Shown: piece by piece, positions 48,200 through 57,659 of the stretch
Layout of the letters: every line of letters starts with the position of its first letter
Numbering within the stretch: the stretch's first letter is position 1
Assembly: GCF_900068895.1 (NCBI RefSeq)
Contig: NZ_CDPK01000004.1
Span: 298,609-361,686 of the forward strand
Origin: Erwinia sp. ErVv1
GTDB taxonomy: Bacteria; Pseudomonadota; Gammaproteobacteria; Enterobacterales; Enterobacteriaceae
Length of the DNA stretch: 63,078 nucleotides
Direction: 5' to 3'
The notes under the pieces: generated by a model
The model's input: only the letters and a program-made list of their open reading frames with translations
Told to the model about the DNA's origin: nothing
Databases searched by the model: none
Program-made: the position numbers and the translations under genes

Positions 48200-48392
48200 C
48201 ATCTGATGTGCAAGCCAGAAGAGGCGCGTCGCCCAGGCAGTGTGTTTGAGGAGCCGAATCCATCGAAAACACATCAGGGGGAGCGACGCCGAGGTGCGAA
48301 CCCTGCGGCGTGGGGAGCATCGACTACAGGGGCTGAATCCCCTGGGTTGTCACCGGGCGCGTGCGACGATATCCCGCGCCCTATCCTGATTA
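48200..48392 (+). ncRNA. Lysine riboswitch (L box) in the lysC leader
   Basis: The lysC leader contains the conserved L-box elements in order: AGAGGCGCG (from 48220), the GGAGCCGAAT segment (48250-48259), AGGGGGAGCGACGCCGAGGT (48276-48295), and the closing part with GGGGCTGAATCCCCTGGG (48329-48346). GGGCGCG (48355-48361) can pair with CGCGCCC (48375-48381) as part of the 3' stem. Lysine binding lowers lysC expression at the level of translation and RNA decay in E. coli. About 220 bases separate the aptamer from the lysC start codon. Confidence 0.9.
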
Positions 48393-48610
48393 GTTGACGT
48401 TGCGGCAGGCAAATGCGTTCCGATAAACTGTTAAAAGTGAACCGGTAAGTTAGCGCAGAGAGCATAGCCGCCGCGTCAGGTAAGCGGGTAAACAAGGTGG
48501 GGCGCTTCTGGGTGACGCGTAGTTAAACGCTTTTCTACGTCTTCCCCCTTTCTGCTCCTCCCTTGTGCCAACGCTGATGGAAACTAACCTGACACGAGGT
48601 ATGTCAACAC
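48393..48610 (+). promoter_or_regulatory. lysC leader downstream of the riboswitch aptamer
   Basis: This stretch has no open gene and probably contains the expression platform. GAGG about a dozen bases before the lysC ATG is the ribosome site. Confidence 0.5.
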
Positions 48611-49963
48611 ATGTCCCAAACACTGATAGTGGCTAAATTTGGCGGAACCAGCGTGGCCGATTTCGCCGCCATGAACCGCAGCGCCGACGTGGTGCTTGCT
48701 AATCCGGGTACGCGTTTGGTGGTGCTTTCCGCCTCGGCGGGCGTGACCAATCTGCTGGTCACGCTGGCTGAAGGCCAGGAGCAGATGCAGCGCGCCCGGC
48801 TGCTGGACGAGATCCGCCGTATTCAGTATGCCATCATCGACCAGCTCACCCAGCCTGAGATTATCCGTGACGAAATTGATCGCGTGCTGGAAAACATTAC
48901 CATGCTCTCCGAAGCGGCGGCGCTGGCAACCTCAACCGCCCTGACCGACGAACTGGTCAGCCACGGTGAACTGATGTCCAGCCTGCTGTTCGTCGAAGTG
49001 CTGCGCCAGCGCAACGCCCCCTCTCTGTGGTTTGACGTGCGCAAAGTGATGCGCACCGACGATCACTTTGGCCGCGCCGAGCCTGACGTTGCGCTGCTTG
49101 CTGACCTTGTGCAGACCCAGCTTGCCCCGCGTATGGCAGAAGCGCTGATCGTTACCCAGGGCTTTATCGGCAGCGAAGCCAAAGGCCGCACCACTACGCT
49201 GGGCCGGGGCGGCAGCGACTATACCGCCGCGCTGCTGGGCGAAGCGCTGCACGCCAGCCGCATTGATATCTGGACCGACGTGCCGGGCATCTACACCACC
49301 GATCCACGCGTGGTGCCCTCAGCGAAACGCATTGACGAAATCACCTTCGAAGAAGCGGCGGAGATGGCGACCTTCGGTGCGAAAGTACTGCACCCCGCCA
49401 CGCTGATGCCAGCGGTGCGCAGCGACATCCCGGTCTTTGTCGGCTCGAGCCGGGACCCGGAAGCGGGCGGCACCCGCGTGTGCAATCAGACGCGGAATCC
49501 CCCGCTGTTCCGCGCGCTGGCGCTGCGCCGCAAGCAAACCCTGTTGACGCTGCACAGCCTGAATATGCTGCACGCGCGCGGCTTCCTGGCCGAAGTGTTC
49601 AATATTCTGGCGCGTCACAGTATCTCAGTTGACCTGATAACCACCTCGGAAGTCAGCGTGGCGCTGACGCTGGATACTACCGGTTCCACCTCAACGGGCA
49701 CCAGTCTGCTGACGCAGGCGCTGCTAACGGAGCTGTCGTCGCTGTGCCGGGTCGAGGTGGAAGAGAACCTGGCGCTGGTCGCGCTGATCGGCAATAAGCT
49801 CTCCCAGGCCGCGGGCGTAGGTAAAGAGGTGTTTGGCGTGCTGGAGGGGGTCAATCTGCGCCTGATTTGCTACGGTGCCAGCAGCTACAACCTCTGCTTC
49901 CTGGTCCCCGGCCAGGACGCTGAAAAAGTCATTCAGAAACTGCATCACAATTTGTTCGAGTAA
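48611..49963 (+). CDS. lysC: Lysine-sensitive aspartokinase III
   Basis: This 450-residue enzyme phosphorylates aspartate, the first step to lysine, diaminopimelate, methionine and threonine. The kinase domain starts [20 protein letters not shown] and includes [20 protein letters not shown] and the [20 protein letters not shown] region. Two C-terminal ACT domains (from ~305: [20 protein letters not shown] and onward) bind lysine as feedback inhibitor. The L box upstream marks it as the lysine-specific isozyme. Confidence 0.97.
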   Translation: MSQTLIVAKFGGTSVADFAAMNRSADVVLANPGTRLVVLSASAGVTNLLVTLAEGQEQMQRARLLDEIRRIQYAIIDQLTQPEIIRDEIDRVLENITMLSEAAALATSTALTDELVSHGELMSSLLFVEVLRQRNAPSLWFDVRKVMRTDDHFGRAEPDVALLADLVQTQLAPRMAEALIVTQGFIGSEAKGRTTTLGRGGSDYTAALLGEALHASRIDIWTDVPGIYTTDPRVVPSAKRIDEITFEEAAEMATFGAKVLHPATLMPAVRSDIPVFVGSSRDPEAGGTRVCNQTRNPPLFRALALRRKQTLLTLHSLNMLHARGFLAEVFNILARHSISVDLITTSEVSVALTLDTTGSTSTGTSLLTQALLTELSSLCRVEVEENLALVALIGNKLSQAAGVGKEVFGVLEGVNLRLICYGASSYNLCFLVPGQDAEKVIQKLHHNLFE

Positions 49964-50028
49964 CGCTTCCGAATGCTGATGGCAAATCCTGCACACCACA
50001 ACAACGACTGAAAAAAGGAAGTCTGGCT

Positions 50029-50949
50029 ATGCTCGCCACCGTTACGCGACTGTTTCCACTCTGGGCAGTCCTGCTCTCCGCCGCCGCCTGGTACTCCCCT
50101 GCCCCCTTTCTGAGCATTGGGCCATGGGTTACCTCGCTGTTAATGCTGATTATGTTCGGCATGGGCGTGACGCTAAATATCAACGATTTCAAACGGGTGC
50201 TGACGCGCCCCGCGCCGGTTATCGCCGGGACCTTTCTGCACTATCTGGTGATGCCGCTTGCCGCCTGGGGCCTGGCTAAGCTCTTTCATATGCCGTCGGA
50301 ACTGGCCGCCGGTATGATTCTGGTTGGCAGCGTCGCCAGCGGCACCGCGTCAAACGTAATGATCTATCTGGCAAAGGGTGACGTGGCCCTGTCGGTGACC
50401 ATCTCTTCGGTGTCGGCGCTGGTCGGAGTGTTCGCTACGCCGCTGCTGACTAAGCTCTATGTAGACACCCACATTCAGGTTGATGTGGTCGGTATGCTGC
50501 TGAGTATTATCAAGATTGTGGTGGTGCCGATCGGCATTGGCCTGATTGTTCACCATACGCTCAACGGCGTGGTCAGGCGCGTGGAGCCGTATCTTCCCGC
50601 GTTTTCCATGGTCTGCATTCTGCTGATCATCAGCGCGGTGGTAGCGGGCAGCCAGGGCTTTATCGGTTCAGTGGGACTGATGGTGATCGCGGCGGTCATT
50701 CTGCATAACGCCATCGGGCTGCTGGGTGGATACTGGGGCGGCAAGCTGTTTGGCTTTGACGAGTCAACCTGTCGCACGCTGGCGCTGGAGGTCGGTATGC
50801 AGAACTCAGGGCTGGCCGCTACGCTGGGCAAGTTGTACTTCTCCCCGCTGGCGGCGCTGCCTGGCGCCCTCTTCTCCGTCTGGCATAACCTCTCCGGATC
50901 GCTGCTGGCAGGATACTGGTCGGGTAAACCCGTCAAAAAGAAATTTTGA
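50029..50949 (+). CDS. panS: BASS-family transporter PanS (pantothenate/ketopantoate)
   Basis: This 306-residue protein has 9-10 membrane helices and the bile-acid:sodium symporter family signatures [20 protein letters not shown] (residues ~41-60), [20 protein letters not shown] (~104-123) and [20 protein letters not shown] (~257-276). The resemblance to PanS, which moves pantothenate or ketopantoate in Salmonella, is strong, but BASS substrates are hard to predict. It follows lysC by 65 bases with its own ribosome site (AAGGAAG). Confidence 0.8.
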   Translation: MLATVTRLFPLWAVLLSAAAWYSPAPFLSIGPWVTSLLMLIMFGMGVTLNINDFKRVLTRPAPVIAGTFLHYLVMPLAAWGLAKLFHMPSELAAGMILVGSVASGTASNVMIYLAKGDVALSVTISSVSALVGVFATPLLTKLYVDTHIQVDVVGMLLSIIKIVVVPIGIGLIVHHTLNGVVRRVEPYLPAFSMVCILLIISAVVAGSQGFIGSVGLMVIAAVILHNAIGLLGGYWGGKLFGFDESTCRTLALEVGMQNSGLAATLGKLYFSPLAALPGALFSVWHNLSGSLLAGYWSGKPVKKKF

Positions 50950-50956
50950 GGGAAAC

Positions 50957-50985
50957 GAGGGATAACGCAGACTCTGTTATCCCTC
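50957..50985 (+). terminator. Terminator hairpin after panS
   Basis: GAGGGATAAC (50957-50966) and GTTATCCCTC (50976-50985) form a perfect 10-bp stem with a 9-base loop between the convergent panS and the glycine-zipper gene. No U-run follows. Confidence 0.6.
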
Positions 50986-50993
50986 AACGCCCT

Positions 50994-51233
50994 TTACTGC
51001 GCGTTCTGCTGCTGCTGCTGCTGATTTTCGTCCGCTTTTTTGGCTTTCTTTTTCGCCATATGATGACCGACGGCACAACCCGCTGCCGCACCCGCTACAC
51101 CGTGATGCTTGATATGCCCCGCCACGCCGCCTACCGCGGCACCTTTGATACAGCCCGCCGCTTCAACCTGTGACGTTGCAGACATCAGCAGGCCAAGGGT
51201 CACAACAAATACTTGAAGTTTACGCATACCCAT
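50994..51233 (-). CDS. Exported glycine-zipper small protein
   Basis: This 79-residue protein has a signal peptide (MRKLQVFVVTLGLLMSATSQ, cut near VEAAG), a Gly/Ala-rich zipper (GAAVGGVAGHIKHHGVAGAA, with spaced Gly), two Cys (28 and 53) that could form a disulfide, a Lys-rich stretch, and a tail of six Gln encoded by repeated CTG/CAG. Similar small 'glycine zipper' envelope proteins are of unknown role. The start could be at 51233 or at the ATG at 51227. Confidence 0.7.
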   Translation of the reverse strand: MGMRKLQVFVVTLGLLMSATSQVEAAGCIKGAAVGGVAGHIKHHGVAGAAAGCAVGHHMAKKKAKKADENQQQQQQNAQ

Positions 51234-51391
51234 CTCATCCTCAAAAAAATCAAAAAATACACCATCGTCAGACAGGAGAGCATAGCGCTCTTTATCAGAA
51301 AGAACAGGTGACAGAGAGAGATTCCAGAACAGTCTGGATTTGCGGTGAAGGCGCAGGCACTTTCCCGCATACCCTCGTGGCTGACCCGGCC

Positions 51392-53017
51392 CTACTCCTC
51401 ATCCCTTTCATCATTCGGCTGCTCCAGCACGCTGTAGGCCACCGCGCAAAACAGCGAGTTAAGACGCTTCATATCGCCCAGCAGGCCCAGATGCAGCGAG
51501 CTGGTTTCAATACTCTGCACGTTTTGCTGGTGCAGGCGATCGACATGCTTATGCGAGTAGCGCCGGTTGGTGATTCGGAAGCGATGCTTGGCGCGGCGTA
51601 GCCGTTTTGCGCTGGTCATATCCTGCGATAAAAACACCGACAGGCTCAGGCGCAGATTACTGGTGAGCTGCTCCAGCAGCGCATCCAGCTCGTTCAGCCC
51701 GTCCACGGAGAAAGGCCGACCGGCGTTAAGGGATTTGTCCGCCACGTCTCCGCTCATCCGTTCCAGAATATCGCCCGCCATCTCCAGATTAAGCGCCATC
51801 TCAATAATCTCCGCCCAGCGGCGGGAGTCGTCCTCAGGCAGATCCTCCTTCGGCATCTGGGCGAGATAGAGCTTGATGGCGGTATAGAGAACGTCCACAT
51901 CGTCGTCCAGCCGACGAATTTCGCGATCCTCCCGCACCTCGCCGTGAATGACCTTAGCGAAGGTCGCCAGCATCTGGTCCAGCACGTCGCCCATACGCAG
52001 CGTCTCGCGCGAGGCATTTGCCAGCGCCAGCGCGGGCGTATCCAGCGCGCTGGGATCGAGGTGGCGCGGTTTAAGCCGCAGATCGCTCTCAGGCTCCTCG
52101 CGGATCAGGCGGCGGCACAGCCTGGCCATCGGCTCGGCAAAGGGCACCATAATCAGGCAGCGGATCAGGTTGTAGAAAACGTGGAAGAATATCACCAGCT
52201 CTTCGTCGTTTACCGGCAGCTTATGCAGCCAGACGGCCAGGATATCCACAAACGGCAGGACCACCAGCGAGCCGATAAATTTAAACAGCAGGCTGCCCAG
52301 CGCCACGCGCTTGCCCGCCGCGTTGGCGGTGCTGTTATTGAGCATCGCCAGCAGCCCGCTCCCGAGGTTAGCACCGATCACCAGGCACAGAGCCACCTTG
52401 AAGGAGATAACCCCTGTGGCCGTCAGCGTTGCGGTGATCAGCACGGCGGCCAGGCTGGAGTAGCTGATAATGGCAAACACCGCGCCAATCAGCGCATCCA
52501 GCATCACGTCCCCGGTCAGCGACGAGAAGATAACCTTCACCCCGGAGGCCTGAGTAATCGGCGTGGCGGCGGCGACGATCAGCTGTAGCGCCAGCAGGAT
52601 CAGCCCCAGCCCGATGCTGGCGCGACCCAACTGTCCGGCGCGCGTCTGCTTACGGCCCAGAAAGAACACCACGCCGAAGAAGATAAACAGCGGGGAAAGC
52701 CAGGAAAGGTCAAAGGTCAGGATACGCGCCATCAGCGCGGTACCGACGTCGGCCCCCAGAATAATCACCAGCGCGGGCGTCAGTCCCACCAGCTCCTGCG
52801 CCACAAAGGACGTCACCAGCAGCGTGGTGGCATTACTGCTCTGTACCAGCGCGGTGACGCCAATACCCGCCATAAACGCCATCGGTTTTTTTGCCACGCT
52901 GCGGCTCAGCACGCGGCGTAAATCAGCACCGTAAACGCGCATAATCCCGGTACGCACAATATGCGTTCCCCAGATCAGCAGCGCCACGGCAGAAAGTAAA
53001 TTAAGCAGGGTTAACAC
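51392..53017 (-). CDS. yjbB: Na/Pi cotransporter family protein YjbB
   Basis: This 541-residue protein is nearly the same length and sequence as E. coli YjbB. It has the repeated Na/Pi-cotransporter halves with the QSS motif (TALVQSSNATTLLVTSFVAQ, residues ~55-74) and GANLGSGLLAMLNNSTANAA (~219-238), about eight membrane helices, and a C-terminal PhoU-like helical domain (~315-530). Overproduced YjbB exports phosphate in E. coli. It is next to the phosphate-starvation-type ABC operon described below. Confidence 0.93.
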   Translation of the reverse strand: MLTLLNLLSAVALLIWGTHIVRTGIMRVYGADLRRVLSRSVAKKPMAFMAGIGVTALVQSSNATTLLVTSFVAQELVGLTPALVIILGADVGTALMARILTFDLSWLSPLFIFFGVVFFLGRKQTRAGQLGRASIGLGLILLALQLIVAAATPITQASGVKVIFSSLTGDVMLDALIGAVFAIISYSSLAAVLITATLTATGVISFKVALCLVIGANLGSGLLAMLNNSTANAAGKRVALGSLLFKFIGSLVVLPFVDILAVWLHKLPVNDEELVIFFHVFYNLIRCLIMVPFAEPMARLCRRLIREEPESDLRLKPRHLDPSALDTPALALANASRETLRMGDVLDQMLATFAKVIHGEVREDREIRRLDDDVDVLYTAIKLYLAQMPKEDLPEDDSRRWAEIIEMALNLEMAGDILERMSGDVADKSLNAGRPFSVDGLNELDALLEQLTSNLRLSLSVFLSQDMTSAKRLRRAKHRFRITNRRYSHKHVDRLHQQNVQSIETSSLHLGLLGDMKRLNSLFCAVAYSVLEQPNDERDEE

Positions 53018-53140
53018 CGGTATCGACCTCGTTACATCACAAACATACCATCGGGGCGATTCTGTCCGCCCCGCTTACCGCCTTAAGCGTAGTCGATTTG
53101 GTGAAAAAATGTGTTTAATCAGCGTGATATCTGGTCACTA

Positions 53141-54133
53141 TCAGGCAACTTCGCGCAGCGTGCCCGGCTCCAGCAGCAGACCGACCTGAAAGCCCGCCGG
53201 ATGCAGGCTCTCTACCGAGCGGTTCAGCACGTCGACCCACAGCTCGACCTCTTTTGCCTTAACCCGGTAGCGAATAACGTTCCCCAACAGGCTGTGGCCG
53301 AGTATCTGCGCCGGAATGCCCTGCCCGGACGGACAGAAAACCACGGATTCAGGCCGCAGCGCCACCTGGCGGTGGAAGGTCTCGCCGGTCAGCTGCGCTG
53401 CCTGCTCTGCCGTCAGCAGGTTGTAGTGGCCGATAAAACCGGCGGCAAACAGATTGACGGGCTGGGTATAGAGCGCCTCGGCATTACCGGTCTGCACAAT
53501 TCTGCCCTGGTCCATCAGCACGATGCGATCGGAAAGCACCAGCGCCTCCTCCTGATCGTGCGTGACGAACAGCGTGGTCAGGTTGAGCTCCTTCTGAATG
53601 CTGCGAATACGATCGCGAAGGTGGCGGCGAATACGCGCATCCAGCGCCGAAAGCGGCTCATCCAGCAGCAGCAGACGTGGCCGCGTCACCAGCGATCGCG
53701 CCAGCGCCACGCGCTGGCACTGCCCACCGGAAAGCTGATGCGGGTAGCGGCGGGCGTAGTCGTTCATCTCCACCAGCTCCAGCACCTCCGCGACGCGCTG
53801 CGAAATCGCGGATGCCGGAAGTTTCTGCATCTTCAGGCCGAAGGCGACGTTGCGCTCCACGGTCATATTGGGAAACAGCGCGTAGCTTTGAAATACCATG
53901 CCAACGGCGCGATTCTGCGGCGTCAGCGGGGCAATGTCCTGCCCGTCCAGGAGGATCTGCCCGCCATTGACCGGGGTCAGGCCCGCGATACAGCGCAGCA
54001 GCGTGGATTTACCACAGCCGCAGGGGCCAAGCAGGGTAACGAACTCCCCCTCGCTGGCAGAGAAATCAATATCCTGAAAAATCATCGTCGGGCCGTAGCT
54101 TTTACTCAGGCGGGTAACGTTCAGCCAGCTCAT
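53141..54133 (-). CDS. ABC transporter ATP-binding protein (organophosphate/phosphonate-type)
   Basis: This 330-residue ATPase has Walker A GPCGCGKST (residues 36-44), Q-loop region VGMVFQSYALFPNM, signature LSGGQCQRVALARSL, Walker B LLLLDEPLSALD and H-loop FVTHDQEEAL, followed by a TOBE-type C-terminal domain (about 240-330). It is of the PotA/FbpC/PhnT kind. It is the last gene of a five-gene operon, two bases after the upstream permease. The substrate is judged from the operon rather than from the ATPase. Confidence 0.9.
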   Translation of the reverse strand: MSWLNVTRLSKSYGPTMIFQDIDFSASEGEFVTLLGPCGCGKSTLLRCIAGLTPVNGGQILLDGQDIAPLTPQNRAVGMVFQSYALFPNMTVERNVAFGLKMQKLPASAISQRVAEVLELVEMNDYARRYPHQLSGGQCQRVALARSLVTRPRLLLLDEPLSALDARIRRHLRDRIRSIQKELNLTTLFVTHDQEEALVLSDRIVLMDQGRIVQTGNAEALYTQPVNLFAAGFIGHYNLLTAEQAAQLTGETFHRQVALRPESVVFCPSGQGIPAQILGHSLLGNVIRYRVKAKEVELWVDVLNRSVESLHPAGFQVGLLLEPGTLREVA

Positions 54134-54135
54134 AT

Positions 54136-54921
54136 TCAGCCTCTCTCGCGGTTCAGGGCGTTCGCCAGCCAGGTGATCAGCAGGACGACCAGGAAGTAGG
54201 AAATCACTAAGGCACTGCTGAAGTGACCGCTTTCATTGCGCACGTTATAGAGATAAACCTGTAGCGTTTCATAGCGGGTGCCGACCAGCAGGTTAGCAAG
54301 CACAAACTCACCTATCAGGAATGAGAAGGAGAGCAGCACGGCAATAAAGGCCCCTTTGCGCAGATTCGGCAGCACCACCAGCAGCGCGGCTTGCCAGGTA
54401 CTGGCCCCCAGCAGATGCGCGGCATCTATCAGCTCGCGCATATTGATCGCCTGCATATTGTTGGCCAGCGCACGGTAGATAAAGGGCAGCGCCAGGGTGA
54501 AATAGCAGCCGATCAAAATCCAGGGCGTACCGGTTAGCATCAGCGGCGGGTCGGAGTAGAGCTGGAGCAGGCCCACCGAGGAGACCACCGGCGGCACGGC
54601 AAACGGCATCAGGATCAGCACGTTCATTACCGCGTCCAGCCGGGGAAAATAGTAAGCAATCACAAACATGGCAGGCAGCACCAGCACCAGCGAGAAGACA
54701 AGCGCACCCAGGCAAATCAGCAGGGAGTGGCCCAGCGCGGTCATAAAGCGCGGATCGCTCCACAGCTGCACCATCCACCTGAGGGTAAAGCCCCGCGGCA
54801 GAATGGTTGCTCCCCAGGTGGTGGAAAGCGCATAGAGCAGCGTTGCCAGCAGCGGCAGCGCCAGAATCAAAAACACCAGCCACACCACCACTTGATGATA
54901 GAGATATTCACGCCGTGACAT
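54136..54921 (-). CDS. ABC transporter permease (second)
   Basis: This 261-residue inner-membrane permease has six helices and the EAA loop NMRELIDAAHLLGASTWQAA followed by VVLPNLRKG (residues ~158-186), the ATPase contact site. It resembles PhnV/PotC-type subunits. It starts 3 bases after the preceding permease's stop, so the operon is tightly packed. Confidence 0.88.
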   Translation of the reverse strand: MSRREYLYHQVVVWLVFLILALPLLATLLYALSTTWGATILPRGFTLRWMVQLWSDPRFMTALGHSLLICLGALVFSLVLVLPAMFVIAYYFPRLDAVMNVLILMPFAVPPVVSSVGLLQLYSDPPLMLTGTPWILIGCYFTLALPFIYRALANNMQAINMRELIDAAHLLGASTWQAALLVVLPNLRKGAFIAVLLSFSFLIGEFVLANLLVGTRYETLQVYLYNVRNESGHFSSALVISYFLVVLLITWLANALNRERG

Positions 54922-54924
54922 CCG

Positions 54925-55776
54925 TCAGCTCCTCCGGCCTGCGTACTGGTAGCTGCGGCGCAGCAGCCACTGGTGCACCAGGGTGATCGCCACCATCAGC
55001 AGCACCAGCAGCATCGCCAGCGCGCTGCCCATATTGGGATCGAGAGAGATATCGCCCGAGACCAGCGCGGCAATCCGCACCGGGACCAGGTTGAAGTTAC
55101 CGGTGGTCAGCGCATAAATGGTGGCGTAAGCCCCCAGCGCATTCGCCAGCAGAATCACAAAGGTGCCGAGCAGCGCGGGCGACAGGATCGGCAGACCAAT
55201 ATGCCGCCAGTAGTGCCAGCGTCCGGCACCTAATAGCGCCGCCGACTCCTGCCACTCCTTCTTCAGCCCGTCAAAGGCCGGGTAGAGCAGCAGGATCCCC
55301 AGCGGGATCTGAAACCAGCTGTAAACCACAATCAGCCCGTCGGCCGAGTAGAGGTTAAAGGTCTGCATCAGGCCATATTTATGCATCAGCAGCGTCACGC
55401 AGCCGTTCAGCCCCAGCAAAATCACAAAGGCGAAGGCCAGCGGCACCCCGGCGAAGTTGCTGGTCATATTGGTGAATGACATCAGGAAGCGGTGCAGCCT
55501 GCCGCCGCCGAGCTGATGCAGCGAATACCCGCCCGCCAGGGCAATAAGCAGGCCCCAGACGCTGGACCAGAACGAGATATGCAGCGAGAAGCGCATCGCC
55601 TGACGGTAAAAAGTGGAGGTCAGAATATCGCTGTAGTTGCCCCAGCCCCAGGCCTCATACATCTCGCTGTAGAAGCTGTGGATGGCAATCCACACCAGCG
55701 GCGCAACCTGAAAGGCAATATAGAACAGCGTAAACGGCACCAGGCACAGCAGCGCTAACCCTTTGCCCCTCATCAC
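54925..55776 (-). CDS. ABC transporter permease (first)
   Basis: This 283-residue permease has six helices, with LALLCLVPFTLFYIAFQVAP at the start and the EAA-like loop GLKKEWQESAALLGAGRWHY followed by WRHIGLPILSPALL (residues ~171-205). It is of the PhnU/PotB kind. It overlaps the phosphodiesterase gene by four bases, so translation is probably coupled. Confidence 0.88.
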   Translation of the reverse strand: MMRGKGLALLCLVPFTLFYIAFQVAPLVWIAIHSFYSEMYEAWGWGNYSDILTSTFYRQAMRFSLHISFWSSVWGLLIALAGGYSLHQLGGGRLHRFLMSFTNMTSNFAGVPLAFAFVILLGLNGCVTLLMHKYGLMQTFNLYSADGLIVVYSWFQIPLGILLLYPAFDGLKKEWQESAALLGAGRWHYWRHIGLPILSPALLGTFVILLANALGAYATIYALTTGNFNLVPVRIAALVSGDISLDPNMGSALAMLLVLLMVAITLVHQWLLRRSYQYAGRRS

Positions 55777-56588
55777 TCTGCCTCCCGCCGGGCCAGCAGC
55801 TCGGGGCAGAGAGGCTTATCATGATCGACGCCGAGAAGTTCACACAGCGTGCCGCACAGCTCGGTTTGCAGCGGCGCGGCATCCATTTGCAGTGAAAAGG
55901 CCTGGCCGAAAACGAACAGCGGCACCGAGGTTTCCTCCAGCAAAATGCCGCCGTGGCTGCGATCGTCATTCATGCCATGATCGGCGGTGACCAGCACCTG
56001 ATACCCCGCCTCCAGCCAGCCCGGCATCCAGTGCGACAGATAGCCGTCCGCCGTCCGCGCGCGATTACGGTACTGCGGCGAGGAGAGGCCAAACTTATGT
56101 CCGGCGTCATCAATATTCATCGGATGGATCAGCAGGAAATCGGGGTTATGGCGCAGCCGCAGGCTTTCCGCATCCTCAAACAGATGGGAATCCGGGTAGC
56201 CGTCGTCATAATAGAAATGACCGTACTGGATGGGCAGCGCCGCATCGACGGTATGACGATCCCGGGCGGGCTGCCACGGCGAACGGTTATACAGCTCGCT
56301 CACCCAGTGGTAGGCCGCAGCCGCCGTGGTCAGCCCGGCCTCGCGCGCATAGTGGAACACGCTGCGTTCCCGGCTCAGGCGATTGACGCCATTATGCACC
56401 ACCCCGCTTTTGACCGGCGTGACGCCGGTAAGAATGCACTCATACAAAGGGCGCGACAGCGAGGGAAGCTCACAGGTCAGCTGATAGAGCTGCCCGTTAC
56501 CCTGCGCGCACTCCGCCTGGAGATAGCCCATCGTCGCCTCAGCCACCTCATAATTCAGCCCGTCCAGCACCACCAGAATCGTTTTCAT
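55773..56588 (-). CDS. Alkaline-phosphatase-superfamily phosphodiesterase
   Basis: This 271-residue protein shows the nucleotide pyrophosphatase/phosphodiesterase pattern: the metal-binding Asp in MKTILVVLDGLNYEV (D9), nucleophile region LPSLSRPLYECILTG with S45 where most members have Thr, the metal site MNIDDAGHKFG, TADHGMND and SHGG. No signal peptide is visible, so it acts in the cytoplasm on the imported compound, releasing phosphate or an alcohol from a phosphodiester or phosphonate-like substrate. It is inside the transporter operon between the binding protein and the first permease. Confidence 0.82.
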   Translation of the reverse strand: MKTILVVLDGLNYEVAEATMGYLQAECAQGNGQLYQLTCELPSLSRPLYECILTGVTPVKSGVVHNGVNRLSRERSVFHYAREAGLTTAAAAYHWVSELYNRSPWQPARDRHTVDAALPIQYGHFYYDDGYPDSHLFEDAESLRLRHNPDFLLIHPMNIDDAGHKFGLSSPQYRNRARTADGYLSHWMPGWLEAGYQVLVTADHGMNDDRSHGGILLEETSVPLFVFGQAFSLQMDAAPLQTELCGTLCELLGVDHDKPLCPELLARREAE

Positions 56589-56597
56589 CCCGACTCC

Positions 56598-57659
56598 CTA
56601 CTGCTTCATATTGACGATGACGTTTTCCTGCCACAGGCGCGGCAGCATTTTAGCGGCTTTATCCCACGCAGCGGGATCGGCGATGGGGTGTGCGCTCTTA
56701 TAGGCGGAGGCGGGCAGCAGTTTGGCCTGCACGTCGGCGGGCAGCGTCAGATGTTCAGCGCGGATCGGGCGGGCGTAGCCGCGCGCAAGGTTAATCTGCC
56801 CGGCGTCGGAGAAAATATACTCCCGCGCCAGCTTCGCGGCATTAGGGTGCTGCGCATATTTGTTGATGATGGTGGTGTAGCCCGAGGTGATGGATCCATC
56901 GGACGGGATAACGACCTCAAAGCGGTTCCTGTCAATGCGATCGCGATAGTTCAGGCCGTTAAAGTCCCACACCACCGCCACCTGAATCTCGCCCTTCTCG
57001 ATGTTGGCAATCACCGGATCGCTTACCCCCAGCCGCCCCTCTTTCGCCAGTTCGCCAAAGAACGCCAGCGCAGGCTTGAGGTTGGTCTCGCTGCCGCCCA
57101 GCGCATAGCTGGCCGCCAGCACGCCGTTGGCCGCCTGGGCCGCCACGCCAACGTCGCCGATGGTCACCACGTATTTGCCCTTTTTCAGATCGGCCCAGCT
57201 GTGCGGCACCTCCTTCACCTGGTCCTTATTCACGATAAACGCGATGGTACCGGTGTAGGCCAGCGCCCAGTTGCCCTCTTTATCCTTCGCCCACGCCGGG
57301 ATCTGCTCCCAGGTGCTGGGCTTATAGGGCTGCGCCAGCCCCTTCTGTACCGCGATCGGCCCAAAAGAGGACCCTACGTCACCGATATCCGCGCTGGCCT
57401 GGCTCTTTTCTGCCGCGAACTTCGCCAGCTCCTGCGCCGACGACATATCGGTGTCGCTGTGCTTAATACCGTACCTGTTGCTGAGGTCATCCCAGGTTTG
57501 CTTCCAGTTGGCCCAGCTGTCCGGCATCCCGACGCTGTTCACCTCCCCTTCACTTTTTGCCGCTTTCTCCAGCGCAGCGAGGTCGCCGTCCGCCGCGCGG
57601 GCGCCGGAGAGGTTCAGAAGAAGGGCACTGACTAAAACAGATGCGAATATTGGTTTCAT
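56598..57659 (-). CDS. Periplasmic substrate-binding protein of the ABC importer
   Basis: This 353-residue exported protein has signal peptide MKPIFASVLVSALLLNLSGA (cut near ARAAD) and a type-II periplasmic-binding fold of the FutA/PotD/PhnS group: LEKAAKSEGEVNSVGMPDSW, SSAQELAKFAAEKSQASADI, DIGDVGSSFGPIAVQKGLAQ, and the hinge/terminal part YTTIINKYAQHPNAAKLARE. I use the ATG at 57659, with GGAG eight bases before it; the GTG at 57662 is an alternative. It is the first gene of the operon behind a Pho box. The ligand is likely a phosphonate or phosphodiester, but binding residues cannot be read from sequence alone. Confidence 0.85.
   Translation of the reverse strand: MKPIFASVLVSALLLNLSGARAADGDLAALEKAAKSEGEVNSVGMPDSWANWKQTWDDLSNRYGIKHSDTDMSSAQELAKFAAEKSQASADIGDVGSSFGPIAVQKGLAQPYKPSTWEQIPAWAKDKEGNWALAYTGTIAFIVNKDQVKEVPHSWADLKKGKYVVTIGDVGVAAQAANGVLAASYALGGSETNLKPALAFFGELAKEGRLGVSDPVIANIEKGEIQVAVVWDFNGLNYRDRIDRNRFEVVIPSDGSITSGYTTIINKYAQHPNAAKLAREYIFSDAGQINLARGYARPIRAEHLTLPADVQAKLLPASAYKSAHPIADPAAWDKAAKMLPRLWQENVIVNMKQ

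Noticed and set aside
53111..54199. 362-codon plus-strand frame opposite the ABC ATPase
   Set aside because: Arg/Gln/His-rich shadow of the ATPase gene, which has all ABC motifs on the other strand.
55953..57635. 560-codon plus-strand frame opposite the phosphodiesterase and binding-protein genes
   Set aside because: Long because the region is GC-rich; it is antisense to two clearly recognisable genes.
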